Assembly: GCA_016928095.1 (NCBI GenBank)
Contig: JAFGLL010000069.1
Coordinates: 1 to 44,366, forward strand
Direction of reading: 5' to 3'
Origin: Thermoplasmatota archaeon
GTDB taxonomy: Archaea > Thermoplasmatota > Penumbrarchaeia > Penumbrarchaeales > Penumbrarchaeaceae
DNA: 44,366 nt
The notes beneath the pieces are model-generated. The model worked only from the letters and a program-made list of their open reading frames with translations. It ran no database searches and had not been told where the DNA came from. Shown in pieces: positions 16,555-24,750 of this stretch; position 1 is the stretch's first letter; every line of letters begins with the position of its first letter. The position numbers and the translations under genes were made by a program.

Positions 16555-17679
16555 TCAATACCGCGATCGGAGGCCCAGCATCAGGGACATCAATGCTGCC
16601 TCCATATCGAGCGTTCCGAGACCGGTCAAGGCCGAGGGATCGATCTCCCCGAGATAGGAAAGGGCCGAAGGAATGCCGTGTGTGGCCTTGAAATATTCTC
16701 TTGCCAATCCTTCCATCATACCCATCTCGACCGCCTTTTCCATGAAGTCCCTCTCCTTCAGACCGCCCAGTGACATGATATCATCCCGCTCTGCCTCAAG
16801 ATCGCCTTCCAGTATTCCCAGGAGCGGCATGGCCAAAAGTTCCTCCGGCCAATTCTTGTCCCTCGGGTCCTTGAGGTCGGTCCTTCCCTCACCGATGAGG
16901 ACCGAAGAGAGGTCGATCATCTGTACCCCGATCATGACCATGATATCGTATCCGCTCGGTTCGATATGGTATTCCTTCTCGCCGTCCCTTGACAACCACA
17001 GGACCCTGAGGCCGGACCTCTCGGTCACGAGCTGGACCAGTGTCCTCTTTCCTGCCCCCCTGTCCCCCACAATGATGGAGACACCGTTGTGCTCCAGCAT
17101 GCTGAGGAGTCCTTCCATTTCCATGGTCCTGTCGATGACGAACTGTGGTGGGTCTGGGGGGGCTAGGGGCCTCCATCCCTCGGGGAGGGATACCACCCCG
17201 GCCCTCATGCTCAGGAGAGATGAGGATAATTCAAGCAGCTCGTTCCATCCGACGCTATTCTTGCCAAGGGCCAAGAACAGGGAGATGGGTATCCTGTTCA
17301 TCGAGGATGCCCCGAGCCGATCGTTGATCTTCCTGAGCGCGTCAACGCAGTTCTCCCTCTCGAAACGGCCATGGTCGTCTGTCCATTCTACAGTAATATC
17401 CGTGACCCGGTCCCTGAGTGCCAGGGCTGCTGTTATGCCCTTTGCGGTGAGGGAGTATAACTTCACCCTTCTGGCACGCCCGGGTGTGCGTCCCTGTGTA
17501 CCTTCGACGAAACCGTCGGTGATGAGAGGTTTCAGAGCTCGGGGAACATGCGTTCGACCTATACCGCAGCAGGCGGCTATCTCATCCTGATCTGTCGTAC
17601 CCCCGGCATTATCGGTCCGATCCCCTTTCATGAGGAGAAAGAGCAGGACCCTGTCGCTGGAGGTGAAAGCCCTCATCAT
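16555..17679 (-). CDS. winged-helix P-loop ATPase, coupled to pyrG
   Basis: A 374-residue protein. Residues 8-80 look like a MarR-like winged helix ([38 protein letters not shown]). A P-loop at 205-213 reads GDRGAGKRT, after which the pattern is that of STAND or AAA-type archaeal ATPases of the HTH-ATPase kind; a clear Walker B is not obvious. The start ATG 17679 overlaps the stop of pyrG as ATGA; the frame continues upstream to 17886 but only as shadow of pyrG. It is probably a DNA-binding ATPase or regulator. Why it is coupled to CTP synthase is unknown. Confidence 0.78.
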   Translation of the reverse strand: MMRAFTSSDRVLLFLLMKGDRTDNAGGTTDQDEIAACCGIGRTHVPRALKPLITDGFVEGTQGRTPGRARRVKLYSLTAKGITAALALRDRVTDITVEWTDDHGRFERENCVDALRKINDRLGASSMNRIPISLFLALGKNSVGWNELLELSSSLLSMRAGVVSLPEGWRPLAPPDPPQFVIDRTMEMEGLLSMLEHNGVSIIVGDRGAGKRTLVQLVTERSGLRVLWLSRDGEKEYHIEPSGYDIMVMIGVQMIDLSSVLIGEGRTDLKDPRDKNWPEELLAMPLLGILEGDLEAERDDIMSLGGLKERDFMEKAVEMGMMEGLAREYFKATHGIPSALSYLGEIDPSALTGLGTLDMEAALMSLMLGLRSRY

Positions 17680-19304
17680 GTGTACCTCGTCCTTCGGTAT
17701 TCCATCGCCGCTTTCACAAGGCCGTAGAAGAGGGGGGCGGGTCTCCGAGGATGTGATAGGAACTCCGGATGGAACTGGCATCCAAGGTGGTAACGGTTGC
17801 AGGGCAGTTCTCCCATCTCCATCTTGATACCGTCCTCCGATACAGCCGAGAACACCCATCCCTTCTCCCTTATACGGTCTACCCATTCCGGGTTGATCTC
17901 AAAGCGGTGCCTGTGCCTCTCCTCGATCTCTATCCTCCCGTAAAGGCCGTATGCTTGGGTCCCTTCGGAGACGAACGCTTTCTGGGCCCCAAGCCTCATA
18001 GTCGCCCCCTTTTGTGTTACCCTGAGCTGCTCGGGCAGGATGTCCACTACAGGATATCTCGTATCGGGGTCGAACTCCGTGGAATTTGCACTCTCAAGCC
18101 CCATGACGTTCCTAGCATACTCCACCACGGCCAGCTGGAAACCAAGACAGATGCCCAGGAACGGCATGTCGTTCTCCCGTGCGAATCTGATGGCCTCGAT
18201 CTTCCCCTCGGTCCCCCTTGCCCCGAACCCTCCGGGTACCAACACACCGTCGCATCCGGAAAGCTGTTCCCCCATCTTTTGAAGCTCTTTGCCCCATTCC
18301 TTCCCCTTCTCGGGAGCGTCTATCCAGATGATCTCCACATTAACACCGGCATTTGCGGAGGAGTGTTCGAAGGCCTTGTAGTGGGAGATGTAGGAGTCCT
18401 TGAGACCCGTGTACTTCCCGACGAGGGCTATCTTGACATTATCCTTGGGCGATCCTATTCGTTCCACGAAGTCGTCCCACTTCGTCATCTCCGTCGGTCC
18501 CATCGACAGTGAAAGCCGCTCCTTCACACGGTCGGTCATGCCCTGATCGAGGAGCAACCTCGGGACCGAGTACACGGTCCCTACATCATGTGCAGAGAAC
18601 ACCGAACTCACGGGGACGTTGCAGAAAAGCGAGATCTTGCTCTTGGTGGAACCGTCAAGCGGCTCCTGGCACCGTCCAACTATAATATCAGGCTGAATGC
18701 CGATAGACCTGAGCTCCTTGACGCTGTGCTGCGTGGGTTTCGTCTTCTGCTCTCCGACCACGCCCATGATGGGGACCAGTGTGGTATGGACGAACATCAC
18801 GTTCCCGATGCCCTCATCCATCTGCAACTGCCTTGCAGCCTCCAGGAAGGGCATGGATTCGATATCTCCGACAGTCCCGCCAAGCTCTACCATGCAGACC
18901 TGCGCACCTGACCCTGCGGACACTTTTTTAATGGTCTCCTTTATCTCGTTGACCACATGAGGGATTATTTGAACGGTCTTTCCCAGATAGTCCCCCCTTC
19001 GCTCCTTCTCGATGACGGAGCGGTAGATCTTCCCGGTGGTGATATTGTGGTCCGACGAGAGATAGATGTCAAGGAACCTCTCGTAGTTGCCCAGGTCCAG
19101 GTCGACCTCTCCTCCATCATGGAGCACGAAAACCTCTCCGTGCTCATAAGGGTTCATCGTACCTGCATCGCAGTTGAGGTAAGGATCGACCTTGATGGCG
19201 GTGACGTTCAGGCCGGAATGCTTTAAAAGGAGACCGATCGAGGAAGCCGTTATTCCCTTTCCTAGACCGGAAAGCACCCCGCCAGATATGAAGATATATT
19301 TCAT
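17676..19304 (-). CDS. pyrG: CTP synthase
   Basis: A 542-residue enzyme that aminates UTP to CTP with ATP and glutamine, the normal length for PyrG. The N-terminal synthetase domain begins [18 protein letters not shown] with the P-loop and has [20 protein letters not shown]. The C-terminal class I glutaminase domain has the nucleophile Cys in [16 protein letters not shown] and the His/Glu pair in [12 protein letters not shown] 19304 gives the standard start; the in-frame GTG at 19313 is possible. No ribosome site is seen; a TATA-like TTTATCTA at 19337-19344 (minus strand) predicts a leaderless transcript. The ATPase gene follows with a four-base overlap. Confidence 0.97.
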   Translation of the reverse strand: MKYIFISGGVLSGLGKGITASSIGLLLKHSGLNVTAIKVDPYLNCDAGTMNPYEHGEVFVLHDGGEVDLDLGNYERFLDIYLSSDHNITTGKIYRSVIEKERRGDYLGKTVQIIPHVVNEIKETIKKVSAGSGAQVCMVELGGTVGDIESMPFLEAARQLQMDEGIGNVMFVHTTLVPIMGVVGEQKTKPTQHSVKELRSIGIQPDIIVGRCQEPLDGSTKSKISLFCNVPVSSVFSAHDVGTVYSVPRLLLDQGMTDRVKERLSLSMGPTEMTKWDDFVERIGSPKDNVKIALVGKYTGLKDSYISHYKAFEHSSANAGVNVEIIWIDAPEKGKEWGKELQKMGEQLSGCDGVLVPGGFGARGTEGKIEAIRFARENDMPFLGICLGFQLAVVEYARNVMGLESANSTEFDPDTRYPVVDILPEQLRVTQKGATMRLGAQKAFVSEGTQAYGLYGRIEIEERHRHRFEINPEWVDRIREKGWVFSAVSEDGIKMEMGELPCNRYHLGCQFHPEFLSHPRRPAPLFYGLVKAAMEYRRTRYT

Positions 19305-19365
19305 AGATACCACGGGACGAATAGGAAGAACTCATAGATAAAGGGTGTTCAGGAGGTCCGTGAAC

Positions 19366-20736
19366 CTATTTGGAGAAGTGACCCAGGAAACCATTGACCT
19401 CCCATTCGCTCTCTCCATTTGCCCTTTTCTTCACCCAGAACGGCAGCATCACTCGCCTCGAACTGATCAGCTTGAGGGACCCGGGATCGAAACCGTAGTT
19501 TATCTCCCGGTATATGGTCGACATAAGGGTCTCCCGGACCTTGCGGTCCTTTGCCATCTGATCGCCGGCGATACGTTCCCTCAGTGCTGTCATGGCAAGA
19601 TTATGGTCATCCCGGGGGTTCTTCAGGTTATCCGGACCATGCGATCCGTCCCATCTCTCGGTCATCTCGGCCATATCATCGTAGAGCGAGCCGGGTATGT
19701 CGAAGACCTCCGACCTCAGACAGTCGTACAAGTATGTACTGTCCTGCTCTACCTGGGCGGTACCATCCTCCGGTACCATCATGTAAGATGCTTCCAGGAG
19801 AAGGAAAGGCCTGTTCTCCCTCGTCAGGCCATCCCCCTCCTCCTCACCAGCGAGAGAAAAAGCATCTTTCTCTGTGTATTTAAGCGTGGCAATGGTCGAA
19901 CCGACCCATGGGTTCTCGATTTCCGTGATCTTTTTCTTTGCCGGGACCTTGAACTCTTCGAGTTCAGGACCGGCAAGCTCTTCCATCGGAACGCGGGCAT
20001 CATCAACCGTCCATGGGTCCAGGAGGATCTGCTCCGGGACCTTCCGGGGATGATCGGATGACCCTTTTTCTGCGACTTTTTGGGGAAAAGATGTCTTGAT
20101 ATCCGGCTCATCGTCGAAATGGGGCATCTCGATCGGGGCCAGTTCAATGTCCGAAGTCTCTTCTGCGGAAGAAATACCCTGTTCACGATCGGTCCGGGGT
20201 CCCTGCTTATCGATGGGGGCAGGGGCTGCGTTATCGATGACATGACCCCCACCTATCTCGATCTCCCTTACCTTGAAACCCCCCATCTCCGTCGATACTG
20301 TCCCTTTTGGGAGGGTCCCGGAACCCTTATCCACATCCGTCCTCTCGATCTGGAGCTGGTCCCTCAAGGGACTGCCATCCTTTACGGGTTCCGTCAGCTC
20401 CCATCCGGAAATGACCAGCTCACCGACCGCGGTCGAGAAGGTAGCCCGGTCCCATGTCTCGACCCCCTCCCCCTCGAAAAGGTATCTTGCGACACTCGGG
20501 AGCCTGGATGGAGATATGAAAAGCATGGACCCGGCGGAATCATTCTGGCACATGGAGATGAACATCTCGGCCTCGCCCTCCGTGAGCTTCCCCCCGGATA
20601 TCGAATGACCCACCCCCATCAGGTTACCCTCCTTTTCAAGGAGCAGATAACGGTTCTCCCCGGAAGAGCGAATGACCCTGTAACCCCTGGACCTGAATAT
20701 GCCCTCGAGGGCAGCCATGACATCCAAATGAGACAC
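19366..20736 (-). CDS. protein with degenerate Mrr-like endonuclease domain
   Basis: A 456-residue acidic protein. Residues 1-115 resemble the restriction-endonuclease-like fold of Mrr/archaeal proteins: a helix with FRSRGYRVIRSS, the strand pair YLLLEKEGNLMGVGHSI, then GGKLTEGEAEMFISM and GSMLFISPSRLPSVARYLF and VETWDRATFS. The usual ExK of the active site reads GVGH here, so cleavage is unlikely. The middle (130-260) is low-complexity, and residues 270-456 form a second, unrecognised domain. The start is GTG 20736 or ATG 20718; the choice is open. It lies upstream of pyrG in the same direction but pyrG seems to have its own promoter. Confidence 0.7.
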   Translation of the reverse strand: MSHLDVMAALEGIFRSRGYRVIRSSGENRYLLLEKEGNLMGVGHSISGGKLTEGEAEMFISMCQNDSAGSMLFISPSRLPSVARYLFEGEGVETWDRATFSTAVGELVISGWELTEPVKDGSPLRDQLQIERTDVDKGSGTLPKGTVSTEMGGFKVREIEIGGGHVIDNAAPAPIDKQGPRTDREQGISSAEETSDIELAPIEMPHFDDEPDIKTSFPQKVAEKGSSDHPRKVPEQILLDPWTVDDARVPMEELAGPELEEFKVPAKKKITEIENPWVGSTIATLKYTEKDAFSLAGEEEGDGLTRENRPFLLLEASYMMVPEDGTAQVEQDSTYLYDCLRSEVFDIPGSLYDDMAEMTERWDGSHGPDNLKNPRDDHNLAMTALRERIAGDQMAKDRKVRETLMSTIYREINYGFDPGSLKLISSRRVMLPFWVKKRANGESEWEVNGFLGHFSK

Positions 20737-20783
20737 CCCTTGAGGTTAACGTATGAAAATGTAATAAACGTGTCGAAGGAGGC

Positions 20784-22205
20784 TCAATCGTCCAGGGACG
20801 AGAGTACATCTATCATCTCCTTTTCCACCTTCTCCCTCTTCACCTTCCCCCCTCCCAGAAGGGGAGCACGAGCCTTTCCCGGCGCCAGTTTGCCTGTGTT
20901 CTCCGGTTCCGAAAGGTCAAGGTCGAGACCGTCGTCGCTCCTCTTGAGGTCCAGGATATGGTCTTTCCTGGACGTTGTGGCTTGCGAGCTCTCTTTGGTT
21001 CCCGGGAGTGCTTTTGGAACATCCTGTCCCTTTTCCAGCTGCGCTTTCTGCTTCTTGCTCTCCCTGAGCTCTCTTCTGAGCTTGCGTCGCTCTTCCCTTC
21101 GTGTTCTTGCTCTGGCCCTTCTCTTCGGGTCGGATATTCTCCGATACAGGGCCTTGAACCCGGGATCCCTCGTCCTCCTTCTCCTCATGGTGAAGGGGTC
21201 GATCCCGAAATTGAACAGGACTATCCAGATCACCACATAGAAGAGAACGGTCCATGTCCAGGGAACGTAGAGGAAGTCGAAACCGTTGATCTGGACGAAC
21301 ACACCTGACTCGTACTCTATGGGAGCCTCCAGATTGCCGTCCTTCACCTGATAGGAGGAGTAGTGGGAGACGGCAAGTACGGAAAAATCATGCATCTCCA
21401 TGTGATACTTTGGCTCAAGCTTCCTGGGTGAGGTTATCTTTATCCTTGTCCATCCTTCGGCATCGGGACCGATGTCGAGCACGGTACTCTCGAACTCGAA
21501 GACCCATCCCGCCTTGGCATAGGCGGTCGCTCCAGGCATCGAGAGCTCCACACGCTCGAACCCGTTCCCGCTGTTCTTCACTATGCACCTGACCCAGCCG
21601 GAAGAGCCGGGAGAAAGGTCCAGCATAACGGGATCGAACGTCATGTAGAGGTAATGGTAGGGCTTAACGTTGACATATAGGGGGTATGGAGAGATGTCTC
21701 CAGATGCGAAGGGGGCCATCTCGTTGAACTGATAGTTCGCTTGCCATGTTCCGAAAACGGTGACGTTCACCAGTGGATTGACCCCTGTGGAATACTTGGT
21801 CATCGGTGCTATCTGTATGTTAACCTTGATGGGGTAATGGTTGAGCTTCGCCTGTGGTTGGATGTCGATCATGCTGGGGAATACTGTACCGGTCACCTCG
21901 GGATTGTCCGAGCTGAACTTGAGATCTATCATTATCCTTGTCCGGAGGAACTTGGCTGAGCGGTAGAACTCCAATGTCCCGTCCACGGTCACCTGACCGG
22001 TCTCCTCGGGGCCGGTACCTATCTCGATGAGGTTCCCGGTCCGGAAGTCCTGTTCCGAATCAAAATAGAACTGGGCGGAGATCGGAAGAACGGCATCCGC
22101 ATCCTCTGTCGCCTCATCGATAAAGGATACCATCGAGATAACTGTAATAAGTAGCATTGACGTCAAGAATGCAGCCCTGGCCGGTATCCACTTCCCATTT
22201 TCCAT
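20784..22205 (-). CDS. surface protein with single membrane anchor and basic cytoplasmic tail
   Basis: A 473-residue protein from ATG 22205. A signal or anchor segment lies at 9-27, followed by an external beta-rich region (about 35-310) with the NEW3-like features SPGSSGWVRCIVKNSGNGFERVEL. A membrane segment near 317-340 (WTWTVLFYVVIWIVLF) leads to a cytoplasmic tail of 130 residues that is very basic at first (RRRRTRDPGF, then Arg/Lys-rich coil around 360-410) and acidic at the end. No enzyme motif is visible. GTG 22214 is an alternative start. It follows the DUF211 gene by less than ten bases and is probably co-transcribed with it. A cell-surface structural role is inferred. Confidence 0.75.
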   Translation of the reverse strand: MENGKWIPARAAFLTSMLLITVISMVSFIDEATEDADAVLPISAQFYFDSEQDFRTGNLIEIGTGPEETGQVTVDGTLEFYRSAKFLRTRIMIDLKFSSDNPEVTGTVFPSMIDIQPQAKLNHYPIKVNIQIAPMTKYSTGVNPLVNVTVFGTWQANYQFNEMAPFASGDISPYPLYVNVKPYHYLYMTFDPVMLDLSPGSSGWVRCIVKNSGNGFERVELSMPGATAYAKAGWVFEFESTVLDIGPDAEGWTRIKITSPRKLEPKYHMEMHDFSVLAVSHYSSYQVKDGNLEAPIEYESGVFVQINGFDFLYVPWTWTVLFYVVIWIVLFNFGIDPFTMRRRRTRDPGFKALYRRISDPKRRARARTRREERRKLRRELRESKKQKAQLEKGQDVPKALPGTKESSQATTSRKDHILDLKRSDDGLDLDLSEPENTGKLAPGKARAPLLGGGKVKREKVEKEMIDVLSSLDD

Positions 22206-22215
22206 GTACCACACC

Positions 22216-22506
22216 CTATCTGTCCTGAGGGGTCTCTATCTCGTCCACTATCTCCTCGCCGGAGTAAATGGCATCTATCGAATGGACGGAACCTGCCATC
22301 TCTTCGATCGCCTTCCTGATAGCATGATAGTTGAGGTTGAAGCCCTCGATGATCACCTTTATGTTCTCGGTCTCCTGGTCCACCTCGTTGAGGAATAACG
22401 AGACGCCGGTAACATGCTTGATCTCCGAAAGTCTTTCGGAATATTCGACGATATCCGGTTTATGCGGTTTTAGAACATCAAGCACGATCTTTCTCAGGTT
22501 GGACAA
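22216..22506 (-). CDS. DUF211 family protein
   Basis: A 96-residue protein clearly of the archaeal DUF211 family: LRKIVLDVLKPHKPDIVEYS at the start, TENIKVIIEGFNLNY in the middle and SIDAIYSGEEIVDEIETPQD at the end. DUF211 proteins have a ferredoxin-like fold; their function is not established, although structures suggest small-molecule or ion binding. Translation begins at TTG 22506, nine bases after GGAGG. The gene is divergent from the small membrane protein at 22625 and leads into the surface protein downstream. Confidence 0.9.
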   Translation of the reverse strand: MSNLRKIVLDVLKPHKPDIVEYSERLSEIKHVTGVSLFLNEVDQETENIKVIIEGFNLNYHAIRKAIEEMAGSVHSIDAIYSGEEIVDEIETPQDR

Positions 22507-22624
22507 CGCGTTTAGCCTCCATTTCCGAAACTTATTTTAGTATCGCTTCCGTATTGGACAGCAAATATTAAATGGTTGGGTGAACACCATCCAAAGGTTT
22601 TCGCTGGACCCGGGAGGACATATC

Positions 22625-23014
22625 ATGGGGGGTGAACCTTCTTTCATCAGAGGAGTTCTTCTGACGCTCGCTCTCTATTTTCTGGCGGTTCCGGTCGGCA
22701 TCATTCCCCTGGTTGGCCCCCTCCTGGCGATAACGCTTGTACCTTACATAGCCGCAGCATTGGGGGCCCGCCTCGCGCTTCCAAAGGAGAGGATGCCCCT
22801 TGCGATCACCTGTGCGCTGATATGGAGCGGTCTCGTCACGTTCATCATGCTCGTGGTCATGAAGGGCATCGCCAAAGACCTCTCACCAATGGGCTTCAGG
22901 ATCGAGACCATCGCCTGGTTCGTGATCATCACGTTCTGGGTCTTGAACACGCTATTCACGGTCCTTGGGGCCATGCACCCGTGGCGCGATCCGTTCCAGG
23001 AACCCGAGGTATGA
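22625..23014 (+). CDS. small four-segment membrane protein
   Basis: A 129-residue hydrophobic protein with four likely membrane segments: residues 9-28, 30-50, 56-80 and 96-118. A Pro/Gly-rich hairpin (IIPLVGPLLAITLVP) joins the first two. No family is recognised. ATG 22625 follows GGGAGG (22612-22617) by seven bases, so the longer frame from 22580 is rejected. The A+T-rich AATATTAAATGG at 22563-22574 may be its promoter, shared in the divergent region with the DUF211 gene. The gene has no operon partner on its strand. Confidence 0.75.
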   Translation: MGGEPSFIRGVLLTLALYFLAVPVGIIPLVGPLLAITLVPYIAAALGARLALPKERMPLAITCALIWSGLVTFIMLVVMKGIAKDLSPMGFRIETIAWFVIITFWVLNTLFTVLGAMHPWRDPFQEPEV

Positions 23015-23074
23015 TGAGTTCATCCTCTTCCATTGCTACCAATTCCTGTCAGAAAGATCTTACTCTCCTTACTG

Positions 23075-24175
23075 TCAGTCGCCGGGTCCCTGCACCCTTT
23101 GTGACATCCCGACGGGCGGGGGCGGAATATATTGGGCAGCATTCTGGGTGGTGGCCTCGTTCTGTTGGGGAGGTATGTACTGTGGAGCGTAAACGGTCTT
23201 TTGAACGGCATCACCGGGCGGTGTCGCTTCGATCGGTGGTGAGGGGGCCCGCCCCGGTCCATCCTCCCAGATAGGGGATTCCGGCATCTGTTCCGGGGGC
23301 TGGTCCGCCATCTGGGTCCCGGGTGCCGGTTCCAAGGGAGTGGTGTAGGAGGTCCACTGGCTCTGTTTCTGCTTTGCAGCCATCTGCTTTCTGGCGGCCT
23401 CCCTGAGCATAAGCTGCTGCCGTCTGAACTCCTTGTCCTCTTCCATCAGCCTCTCCATGGAGCGGTCGGCCTTGCCGATGATGCCAATGACCGCTATCAC
23501 CACCCCGGCAATGAACATGAGAGCTCCTGGAAGGAGGAATATCCATCCGCTTATCATCCATCCGGTCCCACCCCAGGGGGCCTTTCCCTGACTCACTGCC
23601 CTCAATTCCTGAAGCTCGTTGGGTTCGGCCTTCACCTTGACCAGGACCTCATCACCGACCTCTCCGATCTTCTCCTCGGAATAGAACCACACATCCGGCT
23701 CCCTTTCGATGTCCTCCCGCTCCCGGAGATCCTTTCCGTCACCATCCATCTCGTATGCGTAGTATCCTTCGTAGTAACCATAGCTCTGGGTCTCAGCCTG
23801 CGCTCCGTCCTTCACAAGCATGGTGATCTCGCCGAAGATGTACTCCTCCCCCCCCGGGACCTCGTAATGTATCGATCCTGATGCCATCACGGGTGATACA
23901 TCGTTCGGGGAGAAGACCAACACCATGAAGATCAGAAAGAGCGCGATCGCAAGGAACAGCCCGATGACCGCAACGATCCCCCCCCCGCCGATCATCACAG
24001 GGTTCCTGATCCTGTCGACCTTCATGCTGGAGAGTTTCTGCTGGACCTCCTCCTCCTTGATCTGTGGTATGTCCTCCCCGGGTATGAAGACCAGGGGCGC
24101 ACCGCAGAAAGAGCATTTCTGGACGTCGCCGTAATTGTTCTTGCCACATTTGGGACACCTGCTTGTCAAGCCCAC
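23075..24175 (-). CDS. zinc-ribbon membrane protein with Pro/Gln-rich tail
   Basis: A 366-residue protein. Residues 7-24 hold a zinc ribbon (CPKC and CSFC), then a short charged helix, membrane segment 60-88, an external domain (89-205) rich in Tyr and acidic residues, membrane segment about 208-236, a cytoplasmic helical stretch (SMERLMEEDKEFRRQQLMLR) and a low-complexity Pro/Gln/Ala tail ending in two repeats of AQYIPP or PQYIPP. Start is GTG 24175 or TTG 24169, the latter seven bases after GAGGG. A TATA-like TATAAAAATATAT on the minus strand lies at 24208-24220. The function is unknown; cytoplasmic zinc ribbons joined to membrane segments recur in this window. Confidence 0.78.
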   Translation of the reverse strand: MGLTSRCPKCGKNNYGDVQKCSFCGAPLVFIPGEDIPQIKEEEVQQKLSSMKVDRIRNPVMIGGGGIVAVIGLFLAIALFLIFMVLVFSPNDVSPVMASGSIHYEVPGGEEYIFGEITMLVKDGAQAETQSYGYYEGYYAYEMDGDGKDLREREDIEREPDVWFYSEEKIGEVGDEVLVKVKAEPNELQELRAVSQGKAPWGGTGWMISGWIFLLPGALMFIAGVVIAVIGIIGKADRSMERLMEEDKEFRRQQLMLREAARKQMAAKQKQSQWTSYTTPLEPAPGTQMADQPPEQMPESPIWEDGPGRAPSPPIEATPPGDAVQKTVYAPQYIPPQQNEATTQNAAQYIPPPPVGMSQRVQGPGD

Positions 24176-24362
24176 ACCCTCAACCCGATGTTACTCTACC
24201 CTAAAATATATTTTTATAGACGGGCCTATAAGAAGCCCCGTGAATGGAGAAAGCCCTGAATGTACCGTAGACCAGGTGGGATGCGGCACCCTTCATAACC
24301 CCAGGAAAGCTGATAAAAGGATCTTGAATAACCGTTGAACAGGGAAAAAGGTCCGACAGGTC

Positions 24363-24623
24363 CTACTTTATTGATTCGAGGATCGAGGTCGCATTCCAGA
24401 TCAGTGTCCTTGCGTGAAGCGGGATGTTGGGGTCGTTCGATAGATCCTCGAGGGTGGATACCACACTTGCACACCTCAGGTCCAAAGCCTCACGCTGTCC
24501 GAAGAGCCTCTCCTTGGAATCCTTCGCCCCCTTGCGTATGTTCCGGGGGATAGACGTATCCTCGGACAACATATCGAGAAGTGTGGATACCTGTTCAAGC
24601 TTTTTTTCAACAGTATCTATCAT
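24363..24623 (-). CDS. UPF0147 family protein
   Basis: An 86-residue helical protein of the archaeal UPF0147 family, recognised from LEQVSTLLDMLSEDTSIPRN, IRKGAKDSKERLF and especially DPNIPLHARTLIWNATSILE. Members are small, conserved and of unknown function. ATG 24623 follows GGAGGT by seven bases, so the frame beginning at 24719 is too long. A TATA-like TTTATAC element on the minus strand lies near 24669-24677. It sits just downstream of the giant surface gene but a terminator-like hairpin separates the two, so it is probably independently transcribed. Confidence 0.9.
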   Translation of the reverse strand: MIDTVEKKLEQVSTLLDMLSEDTSIPRNIRKGAKDSKERLFGQREALDLRCASVVSTLEDLSNDPNIPLHARTLIWNATSILESIK

Positions 24624-24692
24624 ATCGAAACCTCCAACCCGCGGTGTTCCGGGTGTCATCACTGTCATGTATAAATAGGTTTCTTGAATATG

Positions 24693-24734
24693 AAAAAAAA
24701 AGGAAGGGGGCGAGGTCATGATGATCTCACCCCC
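24693..24734 (-). terminator. hairpin plus T-tract after the giant surface gene
   Basis: On the minus strand GGGGGTGAG (from 24734), an eleven-base loop and CTCGCCCCC (to 24706) form a nine-position stem with one mismatch, followed by TTCC and nine T (24701-24693). This begins 16 bases after the stop of the 2067-residue gene and has the form of an intrinsic terminator. Confidence 0.7.
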
Positions 24735-24750
24735 GACCGGTTCTTCGGGT

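Noticed and set aside
17680-17886. N-terminal extension of the winged-helix ATPase
   Set aside because: It overlaps the conserved C terminus of CTP synthase in another frame; the ATGA overlap at 17679 is the better start.
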